Below, one piece after another: positions 51,439 to 59,000 of a DNA stretch of 64,000 nucleotides. The translations under genes and the position numbers were made by a program. Below the pieces are notes generated by a model, which made no database searches, was not told where the DNA came from, and saw nothing but the letters and a program-made list of their open reading frames with translations. Numbering within the stretch: position 1 is the first letter of the stretch; each line of letters begins with the position of its first letter. This stretch comes from Actinoplanes derwentensis (lineage in GTDB: Bacteria > Actinomycetota > Actinomycetes > Mycobacteriales > Micromonosporaceae), in the NCBI RefSeq assembly GCF_900104725.1, contig NZ_LT629758.1:682001-746000 (forward strand), written 5' to 3'.

Positions 51439-51690
51439 TCAGGCCAGATGCGCCAGAGCGCCGCCCCGCTGGTATTCGTGGTTGACCCCGCATCATGCGG
51501 GCGACACCGGGTGCCAGGGTGGGATGGCAGCGGCAGCGGGCCCGGATGCCGGTCTTCTCGTCGCTGGAGGTCACGTACTCGTCCGCGCCGAGTGGAATGC
51601 CCTGGTGGATGCGGGCGTAAAGGTCGAGGACCCGGCTGGCCCCGACGGTGAAGTCCGGGTCACGGATGAAGATCCACCCGACAGATTAGA
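51439..51690 (-). pseudogene. IS630-family transposase, middle/C-terminal fragment
   Basis: The minus strand reads WIFIRDPDFTVGASRVLDLY, ARIHQGIPLGADEYVTSSDE, KTGIRARCRCHPTLAPGVAR, then after a 1-nt frameshift VNHEYQRGGALAHLA and a stop. The DExK-RCRCHPTLAPG sequence is typical of actinobacterial IS630-type transposases. About 130 C-terminal residues are lost. Upstream of WIFIRDP the N-terminal half is absent; it is found on the plus strand at 52674-53048. Confidence 0.78.
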
Positions 51691-51720
51691 CTGAGCCTAA
51701 TCGATCGACAGGGGGCGCAG

Positions 51721-52140
51721 GTGACCGAGACGACGGATCTTCCCGGACGACTCGTCCGCGATGAACGCCACTGGGCTTTCGGCGATCCGCGTCCGCAGGC
51801 GCCGTGGGTGCCGCCGCACCGGCTCCGGGTGTGGGAGTTCGCCTCGGGCAAGCTGCTGGCGATGGTGACCGACAACGGGGGGTACACCGAGAAGAACACG
51901 GCCAGGCTCCTGGAGCGGATCCGCGAGGACCACCCGGGCCGGGCCGTGGAGATCATCGCGTACGAGCCGGGCGGAGCCATGATGTTCTGCGGGTACACCA
52001 GAATGATCACGGAAGGGCCGGAAGCGCCACATTGGGCACTCATCCCGGTCACCGAATACGACGCCCTGGTCGCACGCCTCGAACCGCCGTTCGAGATCGA
52101 CGATGAGGAGGCCGAGGGCTCCTTCTTCGGAACGGGATGA
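51721..52140 (+). CDS. Hypothetical protein in the mobile patch
   Basis: A 139-residue acidic soluble protein from GTG 51721 with AGGGGG upstream. It contains WVPPHRLRVWEFASGKLLAM, a central TARLLERIREDHPGRAVEII and EPGGAMMFCGYTRM, with an acidic C-terminal tail (EIDDEEAEGS). Codon use is normal for the chromosome. It lies between two halves of an IS630 transposase and may be a passenger. No family recognised. Confidence 0.6.
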   Translation: MTETTDLPGRLVRDERHWAFGDPRPQAPWVPPHRLRVWEFASGKLLAMVTDNGGYTEKNTARLLERIREDHPGRAVEIIAYEPGGAMMFCGYTRMITEGPEAPHWALIPVTEYDALVARLEPPFEIDDEEAEGSFFGTG

Positions 52141-52253
52141 GGGCTTGACGCGGCAGACGCTGTATCCCGTCCGGGCGCACCTCACCGGCGTACTCACCAA
52201 GTGCTTGAAGGCGTAAGTACTTCGGGGGTTGACGGTCGGTGATCTGGGTGCGG

Positions 52254-52568
52254 TCAGCCGGTGATGGGGCTGATGAGGACGTCGCAGACGAAGTCGAGGG
52301 CTTCTTCGGTGGTGCCGCTGAACCAGTACTGGTCTTCGTAGCTGTTGTTGCCGGCCCTGTAGGTGGCGAGGCTCCAGCGGTGGGCGGATCCGGTGTAACG
52401 CAGTCGCATCAGCGGCAGCTGTTCTCCGCCGGTCAGCTCAACGGTGACGTAGGCGAACTGGCCGTGGTAGCGCACGTGCACTGCGGCCAGTTGCGGCCAG
52501 TTCTCCCTGGCCCTAGCCCGCAGTCGCTGTGGCAGGGACGTCTTGGTCGAGGCGGGAATGACCGGCAT
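52254..52568 (-). CDS. Conserved hypothetical protein of a mobile-associated type
   Basis: A 104-residue protein: MPVIPASTKTSLPQRLRARA, RENWPQLAAVHVRYHGQFAYVTV, LPLMRLRYTGSAHRWSLATY and TTEEALDFVCDVLIS. I recall proteins with the same KTxLPxRLRARAxxxWPQL pattern scattered in actinobacteria, often near transposons, without known function. I use ATG 52568. It is convergent with the 51721 gene (114 bp apart) inside the rearranged IS region. Confidence 0.65.
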   Translation of the reverse strand: MPVIPASTKTSLPQRLRARARENWPQLAAVHVRYHGQFAYVTVELTGGEQLPLMRLRYTGSAHRWSLATYRAGNNSYEDQYWFSGTTEEALDFVCDVLISPITG

Positions 52569-52673
52569 AGGTCCACATCCTGCCCCTGTGGCGTGTCCTG
52601 ACGGCTTGTGGCATGCCGGACCGGCATTCCCGACCGGCCCCTGAACGAGATCGCCTTCGATGGAAGCTGGCCG

Positions 52674-53048
52674 GTGCCCGCGCCTCACACACGCCTGATC
52701 ACCCTGACCACCGCCGAACGCCGCAAGCTCACGACTCTGGCCTGCTCCCACACCGCCGGATACCAGCAGGTCATCCGGGCCCGGATCGTCTGCGATGCGG
52801 CCCGCGGAGACTCCAACGCCGCGATCGCCCGCCGGCACGGTCTGACCGTCGACACCGTGCGCCGCCGGCGGGGCCGGTTCGCCGGCGAAGGCGTGCCGGG
52901 ACTCACCGACCCCGGCCGGGACGGCCGACCAGGTTCACACCGGTCCAGGTCGCCGAGGTCAAAGCACTGGCCTGCCAGCTCCCTGCCGAGACCGGCACAC
53001 CCTTGTCGAAGTGGAGCTGCGCCGACCTGGCAGCCGAAGCCGTCGACC
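52674..53048 (+). pseudogene. IS630-family transposase, N-terminal fragment (frameshifted)
   Basis: From GTG 52674 the frame reads PAPHTRLITLTTAERRKLTT, VIRARIVCDAARGDSNAAIA and RRHGLTVDTVRRRRGRFAGE: the N-terminal helix-turn-helix of IS630 transposases. Near 52930 a single-base shift is needed, after which FTPVQVAEVKALACQLPAE and PLSKWSCADLAAEAV follow. Similarity stops at 53048. The DDE domain should come next but is absent; a complementary fragment lies on the opposite strand at 51439-51690. Confidence 0.78.
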
Positions 53049-53094
53049 GGGCCCGCGTCTTCTCCCATCGCAACGCGAAGACCGGGATCGTCCC

Positions 53095-53247
53095 GTCCGT
53101 AACCACGACATCGGAACCGGCGAGAATCCCGCGGATCTCGGTCTCCGTGCGGTGCGCCGCCCACCATGCCGAGGCGAACAACTCCATCAACTGCGGCACC
53201 TGAGCGGCCTCGGCGCTATACGAGACCTCATGCGACGAGGCGGTCAC
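53095..53247 (-). pseudogene. GNAT acetyltransferase, N-terminal fragment
   Basis: From GTG 53247 the minus strand reads VTASSHEVSYSAEAAQVPQL, MELFASAWWAAHRTETEIRG, ILAGSDVVV: the N-terminal part of a GNAT (AWWA.xRT motif) of the same subfamily as the C-terminal fragment at 51088-51351. The gene appears to have been interrupted by the IS630-containing segment. Confidence 0.65.
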
Positions 53248-53348
53248 CGCGTCAGCCTTCCAGGTCCTCCGGGGATCCGCATCTGGCCGCGGTCCTAGAG
53301 CAATGAAACAAGGAGCCGCGATCTGCGCGTCTTCGGATGTCCAGCTGA

Positions 53349-54212
53349 TCAGGCGGCGATGAGCTTGGGTAGGGCAGCCCGCCGGCCATCCGCACGGGTG
53401 ATCCTGCGGGTCATCAGGGTGATGTTTGCCCAGGTGATGTGGGCTTCGGAATGCTCCGGGAGGCGTTCGTAGTCGCGGGCGTTGCGGCGGGCGCGCATCA
53501 GCCAGGACAGTGAGCGCTCGACGATCCACCGGCGGGGCAGCACCTTGAATCCGACCTGGTTCGCGGGCTTCTTCACGACCTTGAAGGTGAGGTCAAGCTC
53601 GTTGCGGGCCCAGTCGGTCAGGCCGGTGTAGGCGTTGTCGGCCCACATCAGGGTCAGCTCCGGATTGTTTTTGCGCAGCTCAGGCAGCATTTCGCGGGCG
53701 GCGTCGCGGTCGGTGACGTCCGCCGCGGTCACCTTCACCGTCATCAACAGGCCTTTCGTGTCGACGATCAGGTGGCGCTTCCTCCCGTTGATCAGCTTCG
53801 CGCCGTCGAATCCGCGGGTGTCTCGGCTGACGGTCTCGGCGGCTTTCACGCTTTGGGAGTCCATGATGGCGGTGACCGGGCGGGGGCACCGGCCGGCGTC
53901 GACGCGGATGCGGCGGCGCAGCTGGTCGCGGAGGTATTCGAGCACGCCTGCTTTGGCCCAGCGGGCGAAGAACCCGTAGACGGTTTTCCAGGGCGGGAAG
54001 TCGCTGGGCAGGGCTCGCCACTTGCAGCCGTTGTCGACCAGGTACCGGATCGCGTCCACGATCTCGCGGCGCGGGTGCGCCTCCGGATGCCCACCCGATG
54101 GTGTGGTGCTGGCCGGCGGCGGCAGCAGCGGTTCGAGGAGCTTCCACTCGGCGTCGGTGGTGTCCGACGGGTAGCGCCGCCGCCGGGGCAGGACCGTGAT
54201 CGTGGCGTTCAT
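53349..54212 (-). mobile_element. IS5-family transposase, apparently intact
   Basis: A 287-residue DDE transposase in one open frame. N-terminal RYPSDTTDAEWKLLEPLLPP and WRALPSDFPPWKTVYGFFARW; catalytic Asp in IMDSQSVKAAE, second Asp in LMWADNAYTG, and catalytic Glu in PRRWIVERSLSWL (the Y-(2)R-(3)E-(6)K-like region of IS5/IS4 elements). There is no frameshift, so the element may be active. I could not define terminal repeats or target duplications. The ATG overlaps the stop of the 54209 gene by 4 bp (ATGA), so the insertion lies at the very end of that gene. Confidence 0.88.
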
Positions 54213-54409
54213 TCGCCACGTGCCAGCAGCTCAAGCGCGGTTTTGACGCTGGTGAGCTGGCCCAGCACCAGCTGAGCCCACTCGTCGTCAGGATGGCCCT
54301 TCAGATGCGGGATGATCACGGTGTCCAGCAGCTGGGTGATCCGCAGCATCTCCTCGCGTACGTAGCCGCGTTCGTAGGTGGTCCAGTCCGCTCCTTCGAT
54401 GGTCGTCAT
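54209..54409 (-). CDS. Short paralogue of the RacP-like C-terminal half
   Basis: A 66-residue protein from ATG 54409: TTIEGADWTTYERGYVREEM, then LLDTVIIPHLKGHPDDEWAQ and LVLGQLTSVKTALELL. About 35 of 58 positions are identical to the C-terminal part of the preceding gene product (WIAYERACVRTELTRI ... DDEWVQLVLGQLTGVKSALG). It lacks the winged-helix half. Its start overlaps the upstream stop (ATGA), and the IS5 transposase gene starts at its stop. It looks like a partial tandem duplication kept in frame, possibly acting as a helical dimerisation partner. Confidence 0.72.
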   Translation of the reverse strand: MTTIEGADWTTYERGYVREEMLRITQLLDTVIIPHLKGHPDDEWAQLVLGQLTSVKTALELLARGE

Positions 54410-54810
54410 GCGCCGCGGACGAGCAGACCGAGCGCGGACTTGACGCCAGTGAGCTGCCCGAGCACCAGCTGGACCCACTCGTCGTCGGGAAGCCGTTGAG
54501 CGTGCGGGATGACCGTGCTGCTCAGCAGCCGCGCGATCCGGGTCAGCTCGGTGCGCACGCAGGCCCGCTCGTAGGCGATCCAGTCGGCCGGCTCGGTCGA
54601 CAGCTGGTAGCCGTCCCGGCGGGTCCAGGTCAGCGGGGTCAGGTTCTCCGCCGCCAAGACCTCACGCACGAACCGCAGCCCGGACTGGACCTGATACTGG
54701 CTCAGCTCGGTCGCGGTCACCAACTGCCGGGTGCTCAGCCCGGCCGGGCGGGCTTCCATCAACGCGACCCGGACCAGATCACCGGCGACATTCGCGGGCA
54801 CCCGTCCCAT
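54406..54810 (-). CDS. RacP-like winged-helix protein
   Basis: A 134-residue protein from ATG 54810. Residues about 10-70 (LVRVALMEARPAGLSTRQLV, SQYQVQSGLRFVREVLAAEN) form a winged helix-turn-helix; residues 85-134 are helical (AYERACVRTELTRIARLLS, WVQLVLGQLTGVKSALGLL). The layout resembles proteins annotated RacP in Streptomyces, which I recall only by name. It follows the 54821 gene on the same strand by 10 bp and overlaps the short paralogue by 4 bp. Likely a DNA-binding protein from a plasmid or integrative element. Confidence 0.65.
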   Translation of the reverse strand: MGRVPANVAGDLVRVALMEARPAGLSTRQLVTATELSQYQVQSGLRFVREVLAAENLTPLTWTRRDGYQLSTEPADWIAYERACVRTELTRIARLLSSTVIPHAQRLPDDEWVQLVLGQLTGVKSALGLLVRGA

Positions 54811-54820
54811 GACCGGCGGC

Positions 54821-55156
54821 CTACTCGCCGCGCAGGAGGCGGGCCAGGCCCTCCTCCGGGGTGACCTGACCGGTGGCCACCGCGCCCTCGATCCAGTCCG
54901 CGGCAGCCCGGACCCGGGCCACGTTGCGCTGCACCGTCGCCTTCTCGTCATCGCTGTAGTTCTGCCCGCGCAAGCCGGGCACGATCCGGCCTGCGGACGC
55001 GACGAACTGCGCGCACGCCCCGACCAGGTCCAGGAACTCGGCGGTGTGCTGAACCTGCTGCAGCGCGGGCGTGCGCTGCCGCACGATCTCCGCTCCTTGC
55101 CGGGACTGGTCGACCTGGGCACGGTTGACCTGGTGACGGGCCGTGCTGTCGGTCAT
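54821..55156 (-). CDS. Helical protein of the RacP-like operon, probably 5'-truncated
   Basis: A 111-residue helical protein from ATG 55156: TDSTARHQVNRAQVDQSRQG, TAEFLDLVGACAQFVASAGR, IVPGLRGQNYSDDEKATVQR and TPEEGLARLL. The frame is open further upstream and reads EVASQIATNLLRRPEVAARA directly before this Met, which looks like the natural N terminus of the family (arginine-alanine-rich helices), but no start codon is available there. Therefore the original 5' end seems lost at the junction with the serine hydrolase gene. The ATG overlaps the hydrolase stop (ATGA). Function unknown. Confidence 0.62.
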   Translation of the reverse strand: MTDSTARHQVNRAQVDQSRQGAEIVRQRTPALQQVQHTAEFLDLVGACAQFVASAGRIVPGLRGQNYSDDEKATVQRNVARVRAAADWIEGAVATGQVTPEEGLARLLRGE

Positions 55157-56313
55157 CGCCCGCGCGGCGACCTCCGGCCGGCGCAGCAGATTCGTGGCGA
55201 TCTGCGAGGCGACTTCCTGAGCCCGAGCGCCAGCTCCGTCAGCTGCCGTCCCCCGCCCGGGGTCTCCGGCTGCCGTCCGTCGGCGATCGCGGCCAGCCCG
55301 CGCATGATGTCGTAGTTGTCCTCGTAGAGCGAGGCGCTGTTGAGCAGCACGGCGAAGCCGGAACCGGAGGCCGGGTCAAAGGCTTGGACAGCCGTGTACG
55401 TGAACAGGTTGCCCGAATGCATCAGCAGCTCACGGCCGTCGACCTCCTGCACGCCCCAGCCCATCGCGTAGTCGCCGCCCGGCCACGGCCGGTGCAGGGT
55501 GGCGAGACTCTCCGGCGTGAGGATCCGGGGCCCCTGCCCGGTCTGGCTGATCAGCCAGCGGCCCATGTCGGCGGCGGTGGTGACGACCCCACCGCCGCCA
55601 CCGTCACGGAACCCCGGCAACTCGCCCCGCGACACCCAGGCGCCGTAGATCGAGTTGTATCCGTCCGCGGGCCGCGCCCCGACCGAGCTGGCGGTCATCC
55701 CGAGCGGCTCGAAGATCCGTTCCCGGACGGCGTCGGCGAAGGGCCGGCCATCGACGACCTCGACCAGCCGGGCGGCCACGTCGAAGTTGACGTTGCAATA
55801 CTCCCAGTGGGTTCCCGGTTCGGCGGCCAGCCCGCCGTCCCGCAGCGCTGCCACGTATCCGGTGAGGTCGGCTGCCCGCTGAGTCGCGCGGATGTCCAGC
55901 GTCCGGTCGGACAGGCCCGAGGTCTGGTTCAGCAGGTGCCGGACAGTGACCGTCGCGGCTCGCTGATCGGCCAACCGGAACTCCGGCAGATAGCTCACGA
56001 CGGGCTGGTCCAGCACCACTCGACCCTCGTCCACCAGGGTCATCACCGTGGCCGCGGTGACCGACTTGCTCAGCGACGCCACCCGCATCGGCGTGTCCGC
56101 GGTGACCGCTCGGCCGGTTGACTCGTGCCCGAGCCCGGTCGCGTGGACGATCCGGTCGCCCCGGGTGACCACCGCCGACATGCCCGGCAGCCCGGTCGCG
56201 GCGAGGGCCTCGCGGAGGTAGGTGCCGAAGTCCTGCCCCGCACCCCACGCGGGCGGCCCGGCGGCGAGCACGACGAGAGCCAGGGCGAGAGCCGCCAGAA
56301 GTGGTTTTCGCAT
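55153..56313 (-). CDS. Secreted serine hydrolase (beta-lactamase/D-Ala-D-Ala peptidase fold), C-terminally truncated
   Basis: A 386-residue class C-type penicillin-recognising enzyme. Signal peptide at 1-25 (LLAALALALVVLAAGPPAWG). Catalytic motifs: SxxK in ASLSKSVTA (Ser80-Lys83), Y-x-N in WEYCNVNFD, and HSG in LLMHSGNLF replacing KTG. Such enzymes hydrolyse D-amino-acid peptides or esters. Homologues continue with C-terminal TM helices; here the sequence changes abruptly after TELALGLRK to an arginine-rich tail (SPRRSPRICCAGRR) that is the wrong frame of the neighbouring gene. So the 3' end was replaced. It would be secreted without its membrane anchor. Confidence 0.85.
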   Translation of the reverse strand: MRKPLLAALALALVVLAAGPPAWGAGQDFGTYLREALAATGLPGMSAVVTRGDRIVHATGLGHESTGRAVTADTPMRVASLSKSVTAATVMTLVDEGRVVLDQPVVSYLPEFRLADQRAATVTVRHLLNQTSGLSDRTLDIRATQRAADLTGYVAALRDGGLAAEPGTHWEYCNVNFDVAARLVEVVDGRPFADAVRERIFEPLGMTASSVGARPADGYNSIYGAWVSRGELPGFRDGGGGGVVTTAADMGRWLISQTGQGPRILTPESLATLHRPWPGGDYAMGWGVQEVDGRELLMHSGNLFTYTAVQAFDPASGSGFAVLLNSASLYEDNYDIMRGLAAIADGRQPETPGGGRQLTELALGLRKSPRRSPRICCAGRRSPRGR

Positions 56314-56492
56314 GGAACGAACCTAGGGATCGACGCCTGCCGAAACCTCTGGCGATCGTCGTGAACAACCCCCGACGAAAGTCGTAGTCAGGTCGCTTGG
56401 GGCGAGAGCGCCGGGTCACGTCGCGGTGCGGCTGCAGCACGGACGAAACGGCAGAGCGCCGTGGGTGTTCCGGGTAGCACCTGAGATCCGTG

Positions 56493-56828
56493 CTACGGCT
56501 GGGGGCCGGGGGAGGGCTGGCAGGCTCGTAGGGGCAGTGCTGCCAGCTGGGCCGACGGGTTCCAGCCGGGTGGGCGGGCCGACGGTACCGACCACGGGTG
56601 TCCGGCCTCGGTCCAGATGCGGCGGGAACGGCGGCAGGCGGCCAGGGTCGCGTCCTGGTAACCGAACTCGCTGCCGCAGCAGTCGCACATCTCGAAGCTG
56701 GCGAGGGTGCCGTCCGGGCCCCATGGCCAGTCCTCGGCCGGAAGTGGCCGGTGGTCGAGACCGCACACCAGGCAGAGTGACGGGCAGTCCGGCCGTGTCG
56801 CCGGATCCGGTGCGTTTTCGGAAGTCAC
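56493..56828 (-). CDS. Zinc-ribbon hypothetical protein
   Basis: A 111-residue protein from GTG 56828 (an in-frame ATG at 56891 is less likely; the extra residues look unrelated). Two C-x2-C pairs, CLVCGLDHRP and CDCCGSEFGY, form a zinc ribbon of a type often seen in actinobacterial unknown proteins. A tryptophan-rich stretch (EDWPWGPDG) lies between them. There is no DNA-binding region outside the ribbon. Function unknown. Confidence 0.6.
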   Translation of the reverse strand: MTSENAPDPATRPDCPSLCLVCGLDHRPLPAEDWPWGPDGTLASFEMCDCCGSEFGYQDATLAACRRSRRIWTEAGHPWSVPSARPPGWNPSAQLAALPLRACQPSPGPQP

Positions 56829-56980
56829 CGGACCACCCTGCCAGATACATGATCCAGCTCGGTACAAGTGATCATCGCTAAGCGCTTTCATTCAATTCGT
56901 AGATCAACAATTCTTGCTATTCTGCGACTGGGTTGTACATCCTCAATGGACATTTGTTAGTCGCGGGGGATTGGGCGATC

Positions 56981-57391
56981 ATGAGCGATGAGGTGCAGGG
57001 TGTGGCGTTCGGTGGTCCGCTGGAACGGCTGCGCCAGGCCGCCCGCGTCGACCTGCCGCGCCTGGCGGATGAGTACGCGCAGATCCGCAACGCGTGCGAG
57101 ACCACGACGAGCTACGACGACCGGCTCGACCGGCCGGGCTACTTCGGTTCGCCGATGCTCAAGAACAGCTGGACCCAGTTGCGCGACGTCGTGTGGTCCG
57201 CGGCCGGGGAGACCAGCGACAACCTCTGGGAACTGTCCCGGGGTCTCGACGCGGCGCTTGCCAGGTTCGTTCACGAGGACACCACCGCGGCCGCCGAAAT
57301 GCTCAAGATCCGGAACCAGGTGGAAGGCGACAGGTCCACCGGCAACGACGAGTGGACGGCAGGACACGACGACGGCCACTACCCGAGGTAG
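56981..57391 (+). CDS. WXG100-like small helical protein (ESX partner candidate)
   Basis: A 136-residue protein of about two long helices: GGPLERLRQAARVDLPRLAD, EYAQIRNACETTT, then a turn (YFGSPMLKNSWTQLRDVVW) and SDNLWELSRGLDAALARFVH. Tryptophans around the turn and the length of each helix resemble WXG100 proteins, although the exact W-x-G motif is not present (W-T-Q instead). It is first of four co-directional genes and precedes, by 9 bp, a larger protein with a true W-x-G motif. It may be the secretion partner of that protein. I start at ATG 56981. Confidence 0.58.
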   Translation: MSDEVQGVAFGGPLERLRQAARVDLPRLADEYAQIRNACETTTSYDDRLDRPGYFGSPMLKNSWTQLRDVVWSAAGETSDNLWELSRGLDAALARFVHEDTTAAAEMLKIRNQVEGDRSTGNDEWTAGHDDGHYPR

Positions 57392-57400
57392 GTCTGCACG

Positions 57401-58441
57401 GTGTCGGATTTCCCGGAGAGCCTCGAAGTCGCGATCAACAATCTCATCAACACGCTCGTCTACAAACTCATCGTGCTGGAGACCGATACCGACGCCCGCG
57501 AGGAGTTCATGAGGTCCACCGGGGTCCCTTACGTCAGCGACGTGACGGTCCAGGACTACGCCAGGCAGAAGGCCGACGAGATCTGGGGACCCTACAAGGA
57601 TCTTCCGGCGCCGTCCTCGCTCGACGGGATCATCGAAACCCTGACCGGAGCACACAACCAGCTCACCACCACCGGCGTGACGGAGATCTACGACGCCGAG
57701 GACTTCAGCCTCGGCGCGTTGGTGCCGGGATTCATGGCGGACTTCCGGATCAACCAGGCCGGCTGGCGTGGTGCGACCATCGACGCCGTCCGCAGCGGTT
57801 ACCTCGATCGATGGGGCCGGATGGTGTTTCTCCAGGCCAACACCATCGCCCTACTCCTGCTGGTACTCAGGGCGTATCAGGAACAGCTCACGCGGGCGCA
57901 GAGCGACGTCGTCGCTCTCGTCAACGTCGCTGAGGAAGTCCTGTCCTCCTACACCGCGGACTCGGTGTGTGGATCCGCTGTCAGCAAGAACCTCTCTTTC
58001 AACATCGCCATCGGCGTTCTGAGTGTCCTGTCAGCGGCTACCGGTATCGCCGGGTTGGCCCTCACCTCCATCGTCGCGGCTTTCGGGGCGGCCGGGCTCA
58101 GCGTGGCCAAGGACAGCTACGAGCCGATCGAGCCCAAGGAAGGCGCGCAGATCGGGGGTGACAGCGTCACCCAGATCTGGGAGAGCATCATCCGGCGGAC
58201 CGAGGATCTCCGCATGGAGTTCTGCACGTCAGAGCAGCAGTTGCACGACATCATCGCCGGGTTCCACCGGGACGTCATCGGTGCGAACATCGGCGTCGGG
58301 TTGTCCCGGGAAGGGAATGCGCGGGCATTGCCGGCGATGGAGCTCTTCCGGTCGAAACCGTTGGGCTCCGGCACCGGGAACCTGAGGAGGCCGTCCGTGA
58401 CGTGGTCCGGTCCTGATCCGGCCCATTCCCCGGAATGGTGA
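57401..58441 (+). CDS. WXG-motif protein with hydrophobic hairpin (type VII substrate candidate)
   Basis: A 346-residue protein from GTG 57401. Residues 100-190 form the WXG100-type helix-turn-helix: DFSLGALVPGFMADFRIN, then W122-R-G124, then a very long helix through RAYQEQLTRAQSDVVALVN. A strongly hydrophobic, glycine-rich segment follows (about 198-236, LSFNIAIGVLSVLSAATG...), which looks like a membrane-inserting hairpin, then further helices (RRTEDLRMEFCTSEQQLHDI). There is no Sec signal. This is the plan of helical pore-forming or LXG-type effectors exported by type VII systems. No homologue recognised. Confidence 0.58.
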   Translation: MSDFPESLEVAINNLINTLVYKLIVLETDTDAREEFMRSTGVPYVSDVTVQDYARQKADEIWGPYKDLPAPSSLDGIIETLTGAHNQLTTTGVTEIYDAEDFSLGALVPGFMADFRINQAGWRGATIDAVRSGYLDRWGRMVFLQANTIALLLLVLRAYQEQLTRAQSDVVALVNVAEEVLSSYTADSVCGSAVSKNLSFNIAIGVLSVLSAATGIAGLALTSIVAAFGAAGLSVAKDSYEPIEPKEGAQIGGDSVTQIWESIIRRTEDLRMEFCTSEQQLHDIIAGFHRDVIGANIGVGLSREGNARALPAMELFRSKPLGSGTGNLRRPSVTWSGPDPAHSPEW

Positions 58442-58463
58442 TCCCTATCGGAGGGGGAGGACG

Positions 58464-59000
58464 GTGGCAGCCATCGCGGATGATCTCAATGCCATTGTCG
58501 TGACGGCGGCTTCACCCGATCGGCGCATCGAAGGACGGGTGGAGTCGATGCATTACATAACCATGCGATTTCGGTACGACAGTTACGAGCAGCACTATCG
58601 GCACCGTGACGCGGAATCGCTGGCCCATCAGTTGGGGCGTGGGGCAACATTGATGGCCGCGGCCTATCAGAAGGCGCGGCGGGAGGTCATGCTCGCGCAT
58701 GGTTTCGAGTGGTACAGCACGCTGCGCCCACCGTTTGCGTCCCGGCATCGTGAGTACCTCGAGCGGGGTGCGCGACTCGCCGCGTATGGCAACTCACCGG
58801 AGCGGGAGATCCAGGTGGCGACCGTCGGTCTTCTCGACTTCGACGTCAGCATCGCGCCCGATGTGCTGTACCGGAACGGGGAACGGGAGTTCCTGCGGCT
58901 CGCCGACAGTGCGTTGACGGACCTCCAAGCCGACTACCGGCGGGTGCATGCGGAACTGCGGCACGAACTGTACGGGAAGTGTAAGGACAGGCAATGGTGA
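58464..59000 (+). CDS. YbaB/EbfC-like protein of the ESX-like operon
   Basis: A 178-residue protein from GTG 58464 (GAGGGGGAGG upstream). It begins AAIADDLNAIVVTAASPDRR, IEGRVESMHYITMRFR and SLAHQLGRGATLMAAAYQKA: strands and helix resembling the YbaB fold (beta strand, turn, long helix), a small DNA-associated family frequently found near actinobacterial ESX loci. The C-terminal part adds helices and a DFDVSIAPDVLY segment not usual for YbaB. Function here is unknown. The stop overlaps the next ATG region by 7 bp. Confidence 0.5.
   Translation: MAAIADDLNAIVVTAASPDRRIEGRVESMHYITMRFRYDSYEQHYRHRDAESLAHQLGRGATLMAAAYQKARREVMLAHGFEWYSTLRPPFASRHREYLERGARLAAYGNSPEREIQVATVGLLDFDVSIAPDVLYRNGEREFLRLADSALTDLQADYRRVHAELRHELYGKCKDRQW

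Noticed and set aside
53349..54409. Reading the IS5 transposase and the 54209 gene as a genuine operon because of the 4-bp ATGA overlap
   Set aside because: The overlap comes from the element having landed at the end of the gene; the transposase is an independent mobile unit and its exact start is uncertain.
56829..56891. Longer start of the zinc-ribbon gene at ATG 56891, and its TAAGCGCTTTC word as an operator like that at 36406
   Set aside because: The extra residues look unrelated to the family, and a single 11-bp match outside a recognisable promoter is not enough evidence for a LacI-type site.
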